A stretch of DNA of 35,128 bases from Roseovarius sp. (GCF_018066915.1 NZ_JAGPVV010000304.1:1-35128), one strand, 5' to 3'; positions 23,303 to 33,017 are shown, counted from the stretch's first letter. Notes: generated by a model not told the origin, from the letters alone. Numbers and translations are program-made.

Positions 23303-23479
23303 CGGCCGATCGTGCGCTGCGCGGAGGTTGGCGGGCGTTCTTTTGGGATCGCTATGGTCGGCGACAGCGGCGAGGCAATGCGCCTTGCGGGCCAAGTAGA
23401 TGCCCTCGGTCGCTGCGGTCAGGTTGCATCCGCGCCCCGGCGCGCGCCTAATAGCGTGGATATAGGGGGCAAGGGTCAT
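23201..23479 (-). pseudogene. Truncated glycosyltransferase-family-3-N-like gene after nasA
   Basis: The ATG at 23479 overlaps the nasA stop by 4 bases (ATGA), showing it belonged to the nitrate operon. The first 22 residues (MTLAPYIHAIRRAPGRGCNL, then TA) resemble the N-terminus of glycosyl-transferase family 3 / YbiB-like proteins that follow nasA in other Rhodobacteraceae. After that the frame continues for 70 residues with no recognisable homology, ending inside the DUF411 gene on the other strand. Family members are over 300 residues. I infer that the 3' part was lost when foreign DNA joined here. The family match is from memory and moderate. Confidence 0.5.
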
Positions 23480-26076
23480 TCCGCCGCCTCCAGTCGTTGC
23501 GTCAGAAGGGCGGCCAAGTCCGGTCGGCACGATCCGCAACTTGTGCCCGCTTGCAGCGCCGCGCCGATGTCATCGACACTTTTCAGGTTTTGCGCCGTAA
23601 TCGCAGCGGTGATCGTGTTCAGACCCACATTCAGACAGACGCAGACCATCGGGCCGGGATCGGCCACACCCGCATCGGGTCGCCCGGCAAGAAGGCCCGA
23701 CCCCTTTTGACCCACCGCTGCCGCCAGATGACCACGCGCAAGCAACACAGGGTCGGGCGCGATGAACAGCGCAGCAAGCGTCCGCCCGCCCTCCATTAGC
23801 GCAAGCCGATGCGTACCTCGCACCGAGTCTTCGACGCTCAGGCAGGCGGCATCCGGCAGGTTGAAAAGTGCGCGCGCAAAGGTTTCCCAATCGGAAGGCG
23901 GTTCAATCCCCGCCATTTCGCAACGCCAGCCACCGCTGTGGCGCGCGCGCGCCCAATAAGTCGCATCTGGGTTTTGTGCACCAACTGAGACCGCAAAGCC
24001 GTACCATGCAGGGTTGAGCGCGCTTACAGCGACATACGCGCCTTTGCTTTCAGGCTGGCCAGAAACAGGATCGGTGACAGCCGCGACCAGCGTATCGACG
24101 CGTCCCATGGGGGCGGTGTCAGCGGTCCAGTGCATAGGTGCGAAGACATGATAACGCTGCACTCGGTCAGTGATCGAAACCCGAAGGATTGCTTGGCCTT
24201 GCGGGCTGCAGACACGGGCCAGCGTTGCATGGGCAAGGCCAAGCTGCGCTGCGTCTTCGGGGTGGATTTCAAGGAATGGCTCTGCAATATGTTGGTTCAG
24301 GCGCGGGGCCAGCGCGGTGCGCGTCATGGTGTGCCAGTGATCGCGCACGCGGCCCGTGTTCAGGCGGAACGGATAGGCAGCCGCAGTCTTGGAAGCCAAA
24401 CCGCGCGGAATGATCGGCAGCATCCGTGCGCGTGCGTTGGGGGTGAAGAACCCACCCCGTCCGAAAAAGCGCCCGCCCTTTTGACGTGTACTGACCGGCC
24501 ACCGTGTGGGTGGCAATGCATCATAATCGGCGTCAGCCAGAGCTGATATGTCGAAGTCCCGGCCAAGACCACCCGCAATGCCAGACAGTGCCGCGTATTC
24601 CGCAAAGACTTGGGCGGCGGTCTCCCAGCCGAAGGCGTCTTCCCAACCCATCCGCGCTGCCACGTCCGCGATCATCCGCCAATCGTCACGCGCCTGCCCC
24701 GGTGCAGCCAGAAAGGGGCGCTGGCGGCTGATGGTGCGGTCAGAATTGGTGACGGTGCCGGATTTTTCGCCCCAGGCTGTAGCAGGCAGGATCACATCAG
24801 CCAGTCGCGTCGTATCGGTCTGCGTGATATCGCTGACCACGACAAAATCGCACCCCTTGATGGCGGAGGCCACCGCATCGGCATCTGGCATAGACACGGC
24901 GGGATTGGTGTGGATGATCCATAAGGCCTTGATCCGTCGCTCGGCCACCGCGCGAAACATATCAACGGCCTTGAGTCCGGACGCCTCTGGCAGGGTGGGG
25001 CTGTGCCAGAAACCTTGAACTGCGGCGCGGTGAGAGGGGTCTTCGACATCCAGATGACAGGCCAGCATATTGGCAAGCCCCCCCACCTCGCGTCCGCCCA
25101 TGGCGTTGGGCTGACCGGTCACAGAAAACGGCCCCATGCCGGGGCGACCGATCCGGCCCGTTGCGAGATGGCAGTTCAGGATTGCGTTCACCTTGTCGGT
25201 GCCGCTTTCCGATTGGTTGATGCCCTGAGAATACACCGTGACGACCCTCTGGGTCGAGGTGAACCAGTCACAGAATGTCGCCAGTTGACTGTCGCTCAAC
25301 CCTGTCAGCGTCGGGTCAGTCGCGCGCGCGGCGGCCAAGGCCGCGTCAAATCCGTCGACGTGCTGCGCAACATAATCGTGGTCTACCCCATTGCGATCAG
25401 CCAACGCGACGAGCAGCGCATTGAACAGGACCGCGTCGCTACCGGGGGCGAGCGACAGATGCAGATCCGCGATATCGCAGGTCGCGGTGCGGCGCGGGTC
25501 CACCACGACCACTTTTGTGCCGCGCGCCTTTTTCGCTGCCACCAGTCGTTGATAGAGCACCGGGTGACACCACGCCAGATTGCTGCCCACCAGAACCACC
25601 AGATCGGCCTCATCCAGATCCTCGTAGGTCCCGGGAACGGTGTCTGCACCAAATGCCCGCCGATGCGCCGCCACGGAGGACGCCATGCAAAGCCGGGAAT
25701 TGGTGTCGACATTGGCGGTGCCCATATAGCCTTTGATCAGCTTGTTCGCGACATAGTAATCCTCGGTCAGCATCTGGCCCGACAGGTAGAAGGCCACACT
25801 ATCCGGTCCATGATGACGGATAGCCGCGCCAAACCTGTCGGCCACAAGATCAAGAGCTGCGTTCCACGTGGCCGGAACGCCGCCGATCAAGGGGCTCAGG
25901 ACACGCCCGTCAACCCCGAGCGTTTCTCCCAAAGCAGTGCCCTTGGAACAGAGCCGCCCAAAGTTCGCAGGATGGTCCGGGTCCCCCTTCACTTGTGCCC
26001 CGCCCTGCCCATCGGGGGTCATCAACACCCCACAACCAACACCGCAATAGGGGCATGTGGTGCGGATTGCGGTCAC
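23476..26076 (-). CDS. nasA: Assimilatory nitrate reductase catalytic subunit
   Basis: The 866-residue molybdenum enzyme reduces nitrate to nitrite. The N-terminal [4Fe-4S] motif is Cys8, Cys11, Cys15 and Cys43 (TCPYCGVGCG ... GRLCSKG). The bis-MGD domain follows, with SRLCMASSVAAHRRAFGAD and the later molybdopterin-dinucleotide-binding region (RLNTGRVRDHWHTMTRT). A C-terminal BFD-type [2Fe-2S] domain (MVCVCLNVG ... SCGSCRPDLAALL) is typical of NasA from this group and passes electrons within the soluble NADH-linked complex. The start is GTG, overlapping the nirD stop by 4 bases (GTGA). It is the last complete gene of the operon; its own stop overlaps the start of the broken downstream gene. 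Confidence 0.93.
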   Translation of the reverse strand: MTAIRTTCPYCGVGCGVLMTPDGQGGAQVKGDPDHPANFGRLCSKGTALGETLGVDGRVLSPLIGGVPATWNAALDLVADRFGAAIRHHGPDSVAFYLSGQMLTEDYYVANKLIKGYMGTANVDTNSRLCMASSVAAHRRAFGADTVPGTYEDLDEADLVVLVGSNLAWCHPVLYQRLVAAKKARGTKVVVVDPRRTATCDIADLHLSLAPGSDAVLFNALLVALADRNGVDHDYVAQHVDGFDAALAAARATDPTLTGLSDSQLATFCDWFTSTQRVVTVYSQGINQSESGTDKVNAILNCHLATGRIGRPGMGPFSVTGQPNAMGGREVGGLANMLACHLDVEDPSHRAAVQGFWHSPTLPEASGLKAVDMFRAVAERRIKALWIIHTNPAVSMPDADAVASAIKGCDFVVVSDITQTDTTRLADVILPATAWGEKSGTVTNSDRTISRQRPFLAAPGQARDDWRMIADVAARMGWEDAFGWETAAQVFAEYAALSGIAGGLGRDFDISALADADYDALPPTRWPVSTRQKGGRFFGRGGFFTPNARARMLPIIPRGLASKTAAAYPFRLNTGRVRDHWHTMTRTALAPRLNQHIAEPFLEIHPEDAAQLGLAHATLARVCSPQGQAILRVSITDRVQRYHVFAPMHWTADTAPMGRVDTLVAAVTDPVSGQPESKGAYVAVSALNPAWYGFAVSVGAQNPDATYWARARHSGGWRCEMAGIEPPSDWETFARALFNLPDAACLSVEDSVRGTHRLALMEGGRTLAALFIAPDPVLLARGHLAAAVGQKGSGLLAGRPDAGVADPGPMVCVCLNVGLNTITAAITAQNLKSVDDIGAALQAGTSCGSCRPDLAALLTQRLEAAE

Positions 26077-26405
26077 GCGACCGCCCCTTGGATCAAGCGC
26101 GCCACGTCCAGCAGAATACGCCCGCCTTCAACCCGAGCCGCATAAGTGACGACCTTACCCATGTCTGTTCCCTTAGCCAGCCCGTCTGTCAGCCCGATCA
26201 CCATTCCATGCAGCGGACAGGTCACGGCATGGCCATGCACGATCCCTTCCGACAATGGCCCGCCCTTGTGCGGACAGCGATCATCCAGAGCAAAGACTTG
26301 ATCATCTTGGGTGCGGAACACGGCCACGCATCCATGCAAGGTTTTGACCACGCGCGCCCCGCGCCTGGGGATACTGTCCAATGGCCCGACATCCAGCCAA
26401 TTCAT
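26073..26405 (-). CDS. nirD: Nitrite reductase small subunit, Rieske-type
   Basis: The 110-residue protein is a Rieske [2Fe-2S] protein with CPHKGG and CPLHGM (C-x-H ... C-x2-H). It is the short electron-transfer partner in NADH-dependent assimilatory nitrite reductase and in some bacteria also serves NasA. The ATG at 26405 overlaps the nirB stop (ATGA) and its stop overlaps the nasA GTG, so the three genes are tightly coupled. An in-frame ATG at 26480 would lie inside nirB and add an unlikely Gly-rich N-terminus. Confidence 0.92.
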   Translation of the reverse strand: MNWLDVGPLDSIPRRGARVVKTLHGCVAVFRTQDDQVFALDDRCPHKGGPLSEGIVHGHAVTCPLHGMVIGLTDGLAKGTDMGKVVTYAARVEGGRILLDVARLIQGAVA

Positions 26406-28846
26406 TCTGCGGCCGCCTGCGTCAGATCCGCCAAGGGGCCGAAATCCGCCTGTGCCTGCCGTGTTGTGCGATCTGCCCAAGGGTCGCGTTGATAGACGCT
26501 TTGTGACAGATCGAACCGGGCGATCAGGGCGGCGCGGTTGTCCTGATCATCAACTACGCGCGCCTTGACCCAATCCAGCCCGACCTTGGCCAGCCATTTG
26601 TAAGGGCGATCCAGATATTTAGCGTGTTCGCGGTAAAGCTGAACAAAGGCCACGGTGAGGTCGATGGCCTCTTGTTCCGTTGCGACCTTGGCAAGGCGTT
26701 CGGTTTCACGCAGATCCATCCCGGCGGCCCCGCCGACGCCAATCTCAAACCCAGAGTCGACGCAGACGATGCCAACATCCTTGCAGGTCGCCTCGGCGCA
26801 GTTGCGGGGACATCCCGAGACAGCGAGTTTAACCTTGTGCGGGGTCCAAGACCCCCAGAGGCGCTTTTCCAGCTTGATCCCGAGGCCCGTCGAATCCTGC
26901 GTGCCGAACCGGCAGAAATCCGTGCCGACGCAGGTTTTCACAGTGCGCAAGCCTTTGGAATAGGCGTGGCCAGACACCAACCCCGCCGCGTTTAGATCGG
27001 CCCAGATATCCGGCAGGTCCTCTTTGCGAACGCCCAACAGATCGATGCGTTGACCGCCTGTCACCTTGACCGCCGGGATGGCGTATTTGTCGGCGGCATC
27101 GGCGATAGCGCGCAATTCGCGCGGGTTCGTCATGCCGCCCCACATGCGTGGCACCACAGAATAGGTGCCGTCCTTTTGGATATTGGCGTGGTTGCGTTCA
27201 TTCACAAATCGCGACTGCGCGTCGTCGGTGTAATCCAGTGGCCAATCGGCCAAGAGGTAAAAGTTGAGCGCCGGTCTGCAGGCGGGACAACCGCATGAGG
27301 TGTCCCACCCCAGTTCCTGCATCACCGCAGGCATGGATCTAAGCCCGCGCGCCTTGATCAGACGGCGCACGTCCTCATGGGACAGTTCAGTGCAGCCGCA
27401 CATTGGCAGCATCGCCGGTTTCTGGAAAGCATCGCCCAAGGTGCTGGCAAGCACCTGTTCCACCAACCCCGTGCAGGTCCCGCAGGAGGCGCTGGCCTTG
27501 GTCGATCCACGGATATCCGCAAGCGTTGTGGCGCCCTCGTCAATCGCAGCCAGAATCGTTGCCTTGCAGACGCCGTTGCAACCACAGATTTCCGCATCAA
27601 GCGGCAAGGCTGCAACGGCTGCCAAAGGGTCCGTTTGGCTACTCCCTTGATACGCAGGCCCAAAGATCAGTGTATCGCGCATCGCAGCGATATTCGCCCC
27701 ATCCTTGATCAGGCCAAAGAACCACGACCCATCTGCGGTGTCGCCATACATGACCGCACCGATCAGCTGGTCTTGTTCAATCACCAACCGCTTATAGACG
27801 CCGCGCGCCGGGTCGCGGAACACGATATCCTCGCGCCCCGGCGCATCTGCAAAATCACCTGCACTGAAGAGATCAACGCCTGTGACCTTGAGCTTGGTCG
27901 CGGTCTGCACAGGCTGAAACGCTGCCGCCTGCCCCAGAAGTGTTGCCGCGACCACCTTGGCCTGATCGTAGAGGGGAGCCACAAGCCCGAAAAGCTGTGC
28001 GTTGTGTTCGACACATTCGCCCACGGCCAGGATATCTGGATCAGAGGTCACCATCTGGTCATTCACGACAACTCCGCGCCCGATTTCGAGCGCGGCGTCG
28101 GTGGCGATGCGGGTTTCCGGACGGATACCCACGGCCATGCAGACCAGATCGGCCTCGTATATGGTGCCATCCTCCAGCAGCACGGCCTCGACCCGGTCTT
28201 TGCCAAGGATCGCCTTGGTGGCCCCCTTGCAATGCACGCGAATGCCGCGCGCCTCGAGGTCTTTTTGGAGCAGATAGCCGGCTGCCGGATCAAGCTGACG
28301 TTCCATCAGGTGGCCCATCAGGTGTATGACCGTCACCTCCATGCCGCGCGCCTTGAGGCCCGCTGCAGCCTCCAGCCCCAGCAACCCACCACCGATGACA
28401 ACTGCCTTGGCATTGGGCGTCGCGGAGGCGTCGATCATCGCCTGCGTGTCGTCCATGTCGCGATAGGTGATAACGCCGGGCAGGTCTTTGCCCGCAACCG
28501 GGATGATGAAAGGGGCCGATCCGGTGGCGATCAGCAGCTTGTCATAGGGTGTGGGGCCGTTGTTTGAATAAACCAGTTTGGCCGCGCGGTCGATGCGCAC
28601 CACGCTCTCACCAAAGCGGCAGGTGATGTTGTGCGCGGTATAGAACTTTGCGTCATGGGTGACGATTTCGTCATAGGTCTTATCCCCCGAAAGGACTGGT
28701 GACAGCATGATGCGGTTGTAGTTGCCGCGCGGTTCCGCGTTGAACAGTGTGATGTCCCAGCGGTCCGGTTCGGCAGCGAGCAGATGTTCCAACGCACGGC
28801 CAGAGGCCATGCCCGCCCCGATGATCACGAGTTTTCGTTTCATCAT
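26402..28846 (-). CDS. nirB: NADH-dependent nitrite reductase large subunit
   Basis: The 814-residue enzyme reduces nitrite to ammonium. Domain order: FAD/NAD(P)-binding (KLVIIGAGMASGRALEHLLA; VVIGGGLLGLEAAAGLKARG), a BFD-like [2Fe-2S] domain (CGCNGVCKATILAAIDEG ... CGTCTGLVEQVL), a second Cys-rich segment (MCGCTEL ... CGCPACRP), then the sulfite/nitrite reductase ferredoxin-like half and the siroheme-[4Fe-4S] site (TDFCRFGTQDS ... SGCPRNCAEATCKDVG). Two adjacent ATGs (28846, 28843) lie downstream of GGAGG; the second is better spaced, the first overlaps the nrtCD stop by 4 bases. Confidence 0.93.
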   Translation of the reverse strand: MMKRKLVIIGAGMASGRALEHLLAAEPDRWDITLFNAEPRGNYNRIMLSPVLSGDKTYDEIVTHDAKFYTAHNITCRFGESVVRIDRAAKLVYSNNGPTPYDKLLIATGSAPFIIPVAGKDLPGVITYRDMDDTQAMIDASATPNAKAVVIGGGLLGLEAAAGLKARGMEVTVIHLMGHLMERQLDPAAGYLLQKDLEARGIRVHCKGATKAILGKDRVEAVLLEDGTIYEADLVCMAVGIRPETRIATDAALEIGRGVVVNDQMVTSDPDILAVGECVEHNAQLFGLVAPLYDQAKVVAATLLGQAAAFQPVQTATKLKVTGVDLFSAGDFADAPGREDIVFRDPARGVYKRLVIEQDQLIGAVMYGDTADGSWFFGLIKDGANIAAMRDTLIFGPAYQGSSQTDPLAAVAALPLDAEICGCNGVCKATILAAIDEGATTLADIRGSTKASASCGTCTGLVEQVLASTLGDAFQKPAMLPMCGCTELSHEDVRRLIKARGLRSMPAVMQELGWDTSCGCPACRPALNFYLLADWPLDYTDDAQSRFVNERNHANIQKDGTYSVVPRMWGGMTNPRELRAIADAADKYAIPAVKVTGGQRIDLLGVRKEDLPDIWADLNAAGLVSGHAYSKGLRTVKTCVGTDFCRFGTQDSTGLGIKLEKRLWGSWTPHKVKLAVSGCPRNCAEATCKDVGIVCVDSGFEIGVGGAAGMDLRETERLAKVATEQEAIDLTVAFVQLYREHAKYLDRPYKWLAKVGLDWVKARVVDDQDNRAALIARFDLSQSVYQRDPWADRTTRQAQADFGPLADLTQAAAE

Positions 28847-30501
28847 GCGGCCTCCTTCTTATGTGCGCCATGTTCGTAATCCTCAAGAAATTGAAGCACT
28901 TCAGCGCGGTAAGTGTAGTAATCGGGATGTTCCAGCAGCGCCTTGCGGGTGCGGGGGCGGGGAAGGTTTACATCAACGATCTTGCCGATGCGGGCGCGCG
29001 GCCCATTGGTCATCATCACCACGCGGTCAGCCAGCAGGATCGCTTCGTCGACATCATGGGTGACGCAGACCGCCGTGACCTTGGTGCGCGACCAGACCTC
29101 CATCAGCACTTCCTGCAACTCCCAGCGGGTCAGGCTGTCCAGCATCCCGAACGGCTCGTCCAGCAACAGCAATTTGGGTGACAAGGCGAACGCCCGCGCA
29201 ATGCCCACGCGCTGTTTCATGCCGTTCGACATCTCCAGTGCCACACGGTCCATACTGTCGCCAAGGCCGACACGTTCCAGATAGTATTCCACCACTTCTT
29301 GTCGTTCGGCGCGTGTGGCGCTCGGATAGACGCGGTCCACCCCGATTGCGACGTTTTCCTTGGCCGTCAGCCACGGGAACAGACTGGGTGACTGAAACAC
29401 CACGGCGCGTTCGGGATCGGCACCGCGCACTTCCAGCCCGTCCAGCTTGATTGCCCCGCCAGAGATATCGTTCAGCCCCGCAGCCATTGTCAGCACGGTG
29501 GATTTTCCACAACCAGAATGACCGATCAGGCTGACGAACTCGCCCTTTTTCAGTTTAAGATCGAACTTGTCCACGACAGTCAAAGGCCCCTCCGACGACG
29601 GGTAAACCTTGGAAAGCTGCGAAAACTCCAGATACTTCTCGTCCAACGGGCTTTTGGCCGCCTCGGCATAAGCCTTGGGCGCGCCGTGGATTGGCGTCAC
29701 TTGTGGCAGCTTGCGGGTCTCGGCAACCTTGGCGGCAATCCCCACATCCATCAGGTATTTCGTGATATCAACACGCAGACGCTTGAATGCCGCGTCGCTG
29801 TTCATCGCCGTACGCGACCTCGGACGCGGGATCGCCACCCTGAACGGTGCGCCAAGTGTGCCATCGGGGTTCAGTGGAATGATCCGGTCCGCCATCAGGA
29901 TCGCCTCGTCCACGTCATTGGTGATCAAAACGACACTCTTCTGGTCAGCTTGCCAAATGGCGATGATCTCATCCTGCAAATTGGCCCGCGTCAGCGCATC
30001 CAGCGCCGAGAGCGGCTCGTCCAGCAGAAGCACCTCAGGGTTCATCGCCAGTGCCCGCGCCACCGACACTCGCTGGCGCATCCCGCCAGAGAGTTCCGCC
30101 GGACGGCGTCCCTTGGCATGGGTAAGCCCGACCATAGTGATAAACTTGTCTGCGATGGCCGCACGCTCAGAACGGCTGGCGGATTTGTGCACCGCATCGA
30201 CAGCTAGCGCCACATTGCCTGCCACCGTCAACCACGGCATCAGCGAATAGGACTGGAACACCAAACCCCGCTCAGGCCCTGGCCCTGTGACGGGCTTTCC
30301 CTTGAACAAGACCTCACCTCGATCTGGCTGCGACAGTCCTGCGATCTGGTTGATCAGCGTAGTCTTGCCCGTGCCTGAAAACCCAAGGATGGCCAGAAAC
30401 TCGCCCTCCTCCACGGATAGCGTGATGTTTCTCAACACGTCCTTGCGGTTCAATCCAGTGCCGAACCCCTTGCAAACATTCTTGAATTCTACAATGGCCA
30501 T
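28843..30501 (-). CDS. Nitrate ABC transporter, two ATP-binding domains fused
   Basis: This 552-residue protein contains two tandem ABC ATPases. NBD1 has Walker A GFSGTGKTT (40-48), signature LSGG (137-140), Walker B LLLDEP (158-163), and an H-loop in which the usual His is Asn195 (VVLITNDVDEA). NBD2 has Walker A GHSGCGKST (328-336), the NrtC/D-type signature MSNGMKQR, and the normal VTHDVDEA. Cyanobacterial NrtC and NrtD are separate proteins; here they are in one chain, without the NrtC substrate-binding extension. The gene starts 6 bases after nrtB stops and overlaps nirB, so supply of nitrate and its reduction are co-expressed. Asn at the H-loop suggests NBD1 hydrolyses ATP poorly. Confidence 0.9.
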   Translation of the reverse strand: MAIVEFKNVCKGFGTGLNRKDVLRNITLSVEEGEFLAILGFSGTGKTTLINQIAGLSQPDRGEVLFKGKPVTGPGPERGLVFQSYSLMPWLTVAGNVALAVDAVHKSASRSERAAIADKFITMVGLTHAKGRRPAELSGGMRQRVSVARALAMNPEVLLLDEPLSALDALTRANLQDEIIAIWQADQKSVVLITNDVDEAILMADRIIPLNPDGTLGAPFRVAIPRPRSRTAMNSDAAFKRLRVDITKYLMDVGIAAKVAETRKLPQVTPIHGAPKAYAEAAKSPLDEKYLEFSQLSKVYPSSEGPLTVVDKFDLKLKKGEFVSLIGHSGCGKSTVLTMAAGLNDISGGAIKLDGLEVRGADPERAVVFQSPSLFPWLTAKENVAIGVDRVYPSATRAERQEVVEYYLERVGLGDSMDRVALEMSNGMKQRVGIARAFALSPKLLLLDEPFGMLDSLTRWELQEVLMEVWSRTKVTAVCVTHDVDEAILLADRVVMMTNGPRARIGKIVDVNLPRPRTRKALLEHPDYYTYRAEVLQFLEDYEHGAHKKEAA

Positions 30502-30507
30502 GATGGA

Positions 30508-31578
30508 TTACCTGTTGTTCGAATAGGTGAAAAGCGACTGCATTGCATACATCAGTCGATCCAGCACAAAGCCGATGATGCCAATGGTAAAGACCGCAAC
30601 CATGATCTTGGCGAGACTGGTGGATGACCCGTTCTGAAACTCGTCCCAGACGAATTTGCCAAGGCCGGGGTTCTGCGCCAGCATTTCCGCAGCGATCAGC
30701 ACCATCCAGCCGACGCCAAGCGACAGGCGCAGCCCCGTGAAAATCAACGGCAACGCCGAAGGCAATACCAACCGCGTGATCTTGGTCCAGGTGTTCAATT
30801 TCAACACCCGACTGACCGAGATCAGGTCGCGGTCAATACTCGCCACGCCCAGTGCCGTGTTGATCAGTGTCGGCCACAGCGAACATAGCGTCACGGTAAT
30901 CGCCGATGTGAGGAAAGACCGCGAAAACATGCCATCCTGTGTCACATAGACGGCAGACACCACCATTGTGACAATCGGGAGCCAGGCAAGCGGACTGACT
31001 GGTTTGAAAATCTGGATCAGTGGGTTCAACGCGGCATTCGTTGTGGGTGACAGTCCGGCGGCGATGCCCAAGGGCACCGCAACCAAGGTGGCGACCAAAA
31101 AGCCAAAGAACACCGTTTTGACCGAGGTCCAGATCTGCGCATAAAAGGTGGGCGATCCGGTATAAGGACGCTCGCGCACACGCTCTGTCTGACCTGCCGC
31201 AATCAATTCGGCATTGCGGGCGGCTTGACGTTCTTGAAACTCGGCCTTTCGTGCTTGTTCCGCCACATGCTCGGCGTGCAACACACCCACCTGTTCCCAA
31301 ACCTGCGCCGGGCCGGGAATGGCCCCGAGCGAGGTTTCCACCCGTGGCGCAAGATTGTTCCACAGCAGCAGAAAACCGACAATGGCAAGTACCGGCACGC
31401 CGAGAAGCTGCCATATCTGCTTGGCCTGTGCTTTGGGATTGTCACCCGCAATAGCGCGGAGCAGCGGGGTCACGAAAGATAGACCCAACACCTGAAACCA
31501 GCCATCCAGTTTGTTGATTCGTGTGAACAGCCGTGCACGGCGCTCGGCGTGAAGTTGGGTTGGTTCTATTGCAGTCAT
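30508..31578 (-). CDS. nrtB: Nitrate ABC transporter permease
   Basis: The 356-residue inner-membrane protein has one N-terminal helix (LLGVPVLAIVGFLLLWNNLA), then a charged, Glu/Arg-rich cytoplasmic or periplasmic loop (about 100-145). The BPD_transp_1 core has several helices and the EAA-like segment (SRVLKLNTWTKITRLVLPSA). It belongs to the NrtB/TauC permease branch. It forms the channel with the fused ATPase downstream (6-base gap) and receives substrate from NrtA upstream (31-base gap). The central charged insertion is longer than in simple TauC permeases and matches NrtB-type proteins of proteobacterial nas operons. Confidence 0.92.
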   Translation of the reverse strand: MTAIEPTQLHAERRARLFTRINKLDGWFQVLGLSFVTPLLRAIAGDNPKAQAKQIWQLLGVPVLAIVGFLLLWNNLAPRVETSLGAIPGPAQVWEQVGVLHAEHVAEQARKAEFQERQAARNAELIAAGQTERVRERPYTGSPTFYAQIWTSVKTVFFGFLVATLVAVPLGIAAGLSPTTNAALNPLIQIFKPVSPLAWLPIVTMVVSAVYVTQDGMFSRSFLTSAITVTLCSLWPTLINTALGVASIDRDLISVSRVLKLNTWTKITRLVLPSALPLIFTGLRLSLGVGWMVLIAAEMLAQNPGLGKFVWDEFQNGSSTSLAKIMVAVFTIGIIGFVLDRLMYAMQSLFTYSNNR

Positions 31579-31609
31579 GTCATGCGCTCCTTGGCTGAAC
31601 TGCGGAACA

Positions 31610-32974
31610 TCAGCCCTGCACCTCGTTGCCTATGACAACCTGATTGCCCTTCAGACCAATCGGCAGGCTGTTGATATAGGCGTTCGGTGCGCGGCCATCG
31701 AAGGGGATGGCGTCAATCGCCTGATCCGCAACCGGGCGGAACCCGTCATGTCCGAACGGAAAAGCACCAGCTGGCACTAGACCATCTTCCACCAGCGATT
31801 GAGCCGCATCCTCGAACAGATCGGACAGGAACACGCTGCGGGCTTTTTCAATATACCAATCATCGGTTTGCGCCTCGGTAATCTGGCCCCAGCGGCGCAT
31901 TTGCGTCAGATACCAAACCGCATCGGACGCAAACGGATAGTTGGCATTGTAACGAAAGAAGACATTGAAATCCGGCACGGGACGCACATCGCCCTTTTCG
32001 TATTCGAACGTGCCGGTCATGGAGTTTCGCAAGACGTCGGGATCGGCACCCACATAGTTGGGACTGCTGATGATCTGAACGGCCTCTTCACGGTTGGCAT
32101 TGTCATTCTCGTCCAGCCAGATCGCAGCGCGGATCAAGGCACGGGTCAGCGCGCGCACGGTGTTGGGGTTTTCCTCAACAAAGTCAGCCCGCAGGCCCAG
32201 CACCTTTTCGGCGCGCATCGGGAACACATCGAGATCGGTGGCCACCGGCACGCCAATACCCATGGCGACGGCCTGCTGGTTCCACGGTTCACCCACGGTA
32301 TAACCGCTAATCGTGCCCGCCTCCAACGTGGCGGGCATTTGTGGAGGCGGGGTCACCGACAAGAGCGCTTCGGCATTGATTTGGCCGGTGACATTGTCGG
32401 CACTATAGAAGCCGGGATGAATACCGCCCGCAGCCAACCAATAGCGCAGTTCGAAATTATGGGTGGAGACAGGGAACACCATCCCCATGTTGAACGGACG
32501 GCCTTGATCGGCGAAAGCCTCTAACGCAGGGCGCAGGGCCTCGGCCGAAATGGGATGGACGGGCTTGCCATCCGCATCCGATGGGATCGCGGGGCGCATC
32601 AGATCCCAGACCTCATTCGACACTGTGGTGGCGTTGCCGTTCAAGTCCATGACGAATGGCGTCACGATATGCGCTTCGGTCCCGAACCCGATTGTTGCGG
32701 CCAGAGGTTGTCCGGCCAGCATATGCGCCCCGTGCAGATTGCCGTCGATCACACCGTCCAGCAAAACTTTCCAGTTTGCCTGCGCTTCAAGGGTCACAAA
32801 CAACCCTTCATCTTCAAAATAACCGCGCTCGTAAGCAATGGCCAACGGTGCCATGTCGGTCAGCTTGATAAAGCCGAGCGTCAGGTCTTCGATTTCCGGA
32901 AAGGTATCTGCCTGCACCGCCGTAGCGCTGATGGCTGCGATCAAAGACGTGGTGGCAAGACGCGTGCGGATCAT
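31610..32974 (-). CDS. nrtA: Nitrate ABC transporter substrate-binding protein
   Basis: The 454-residue periplasmic protein of the NrtA/CmpA family has a cleavable signal (IRTRLATTSLIAAISATAVQ). The binding-protein fold shows characteristic blocks: LTLGFIKLTDMAPLAIAYER, MVFPVSTHNFELRYWLAAGG and YTVGEPWNQQAVAMGIG. The start at 32974 has GAGGA upstream and gives a clean signal peptide. The frame is open 180 bases further upstream through the leader hairpins; that extension is not coding in my judgement. Transcription depends on read-through of the terminator at 33018-33069. Confidence 0.93.
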   Translation of the reverse strand: MIRTRLATTSLIAAISATAVQADTFPEIEDLTLGFIKLTDMAPLAIAYERGYFEDEGLFVTLEAQANWKVLLDGVIDGNLHGAHMLAGQPLAATIGFGTEAHIVTPFVMDLNGNATTVSNEVWDLMRPAIPSDADGKPVHPISAEALRPALEAFADQGRPFNMGMVFPVSTHNFELRYWLAAGGIHPGFYSADNVTGQINAEALLSVTPPPQMPATLEAGTISGYTVGEPWNQQAVAMGIGVPVATDLDVFPMRAEKVLGLRADFVEENPNTVRALTRALIRAAIWLDENDNANREEAVQIISSPNYVGADPDVLRNSMTGTFEYEKGDVRPVPDFNVFFRYNANYPFASDAVWYLTQMRRWGQITEAQTDDWYIEKARSVFLSDLFEDAAQSLVEDGLVPAGAFPFGHDGFRPVADQAIDAIPFDGRAPNAYINSLPIGLKGNQVVIGNEVQG

Positions 32975-33017
32975 GATGTCATCCTCTGGCTGGGGCCCGT
33001 CAGCGCGGGCCAGAAAC

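Noticed and set aside
25003-26145. 380-codon plus-strand open frame
   Set aside because: Antisense to nasA; no recognisable domain.
27377-28567. 396-codon plus-strand open frame
   Set aside because: Antisense to nirB, whose cofactor motifs are unambiguous.
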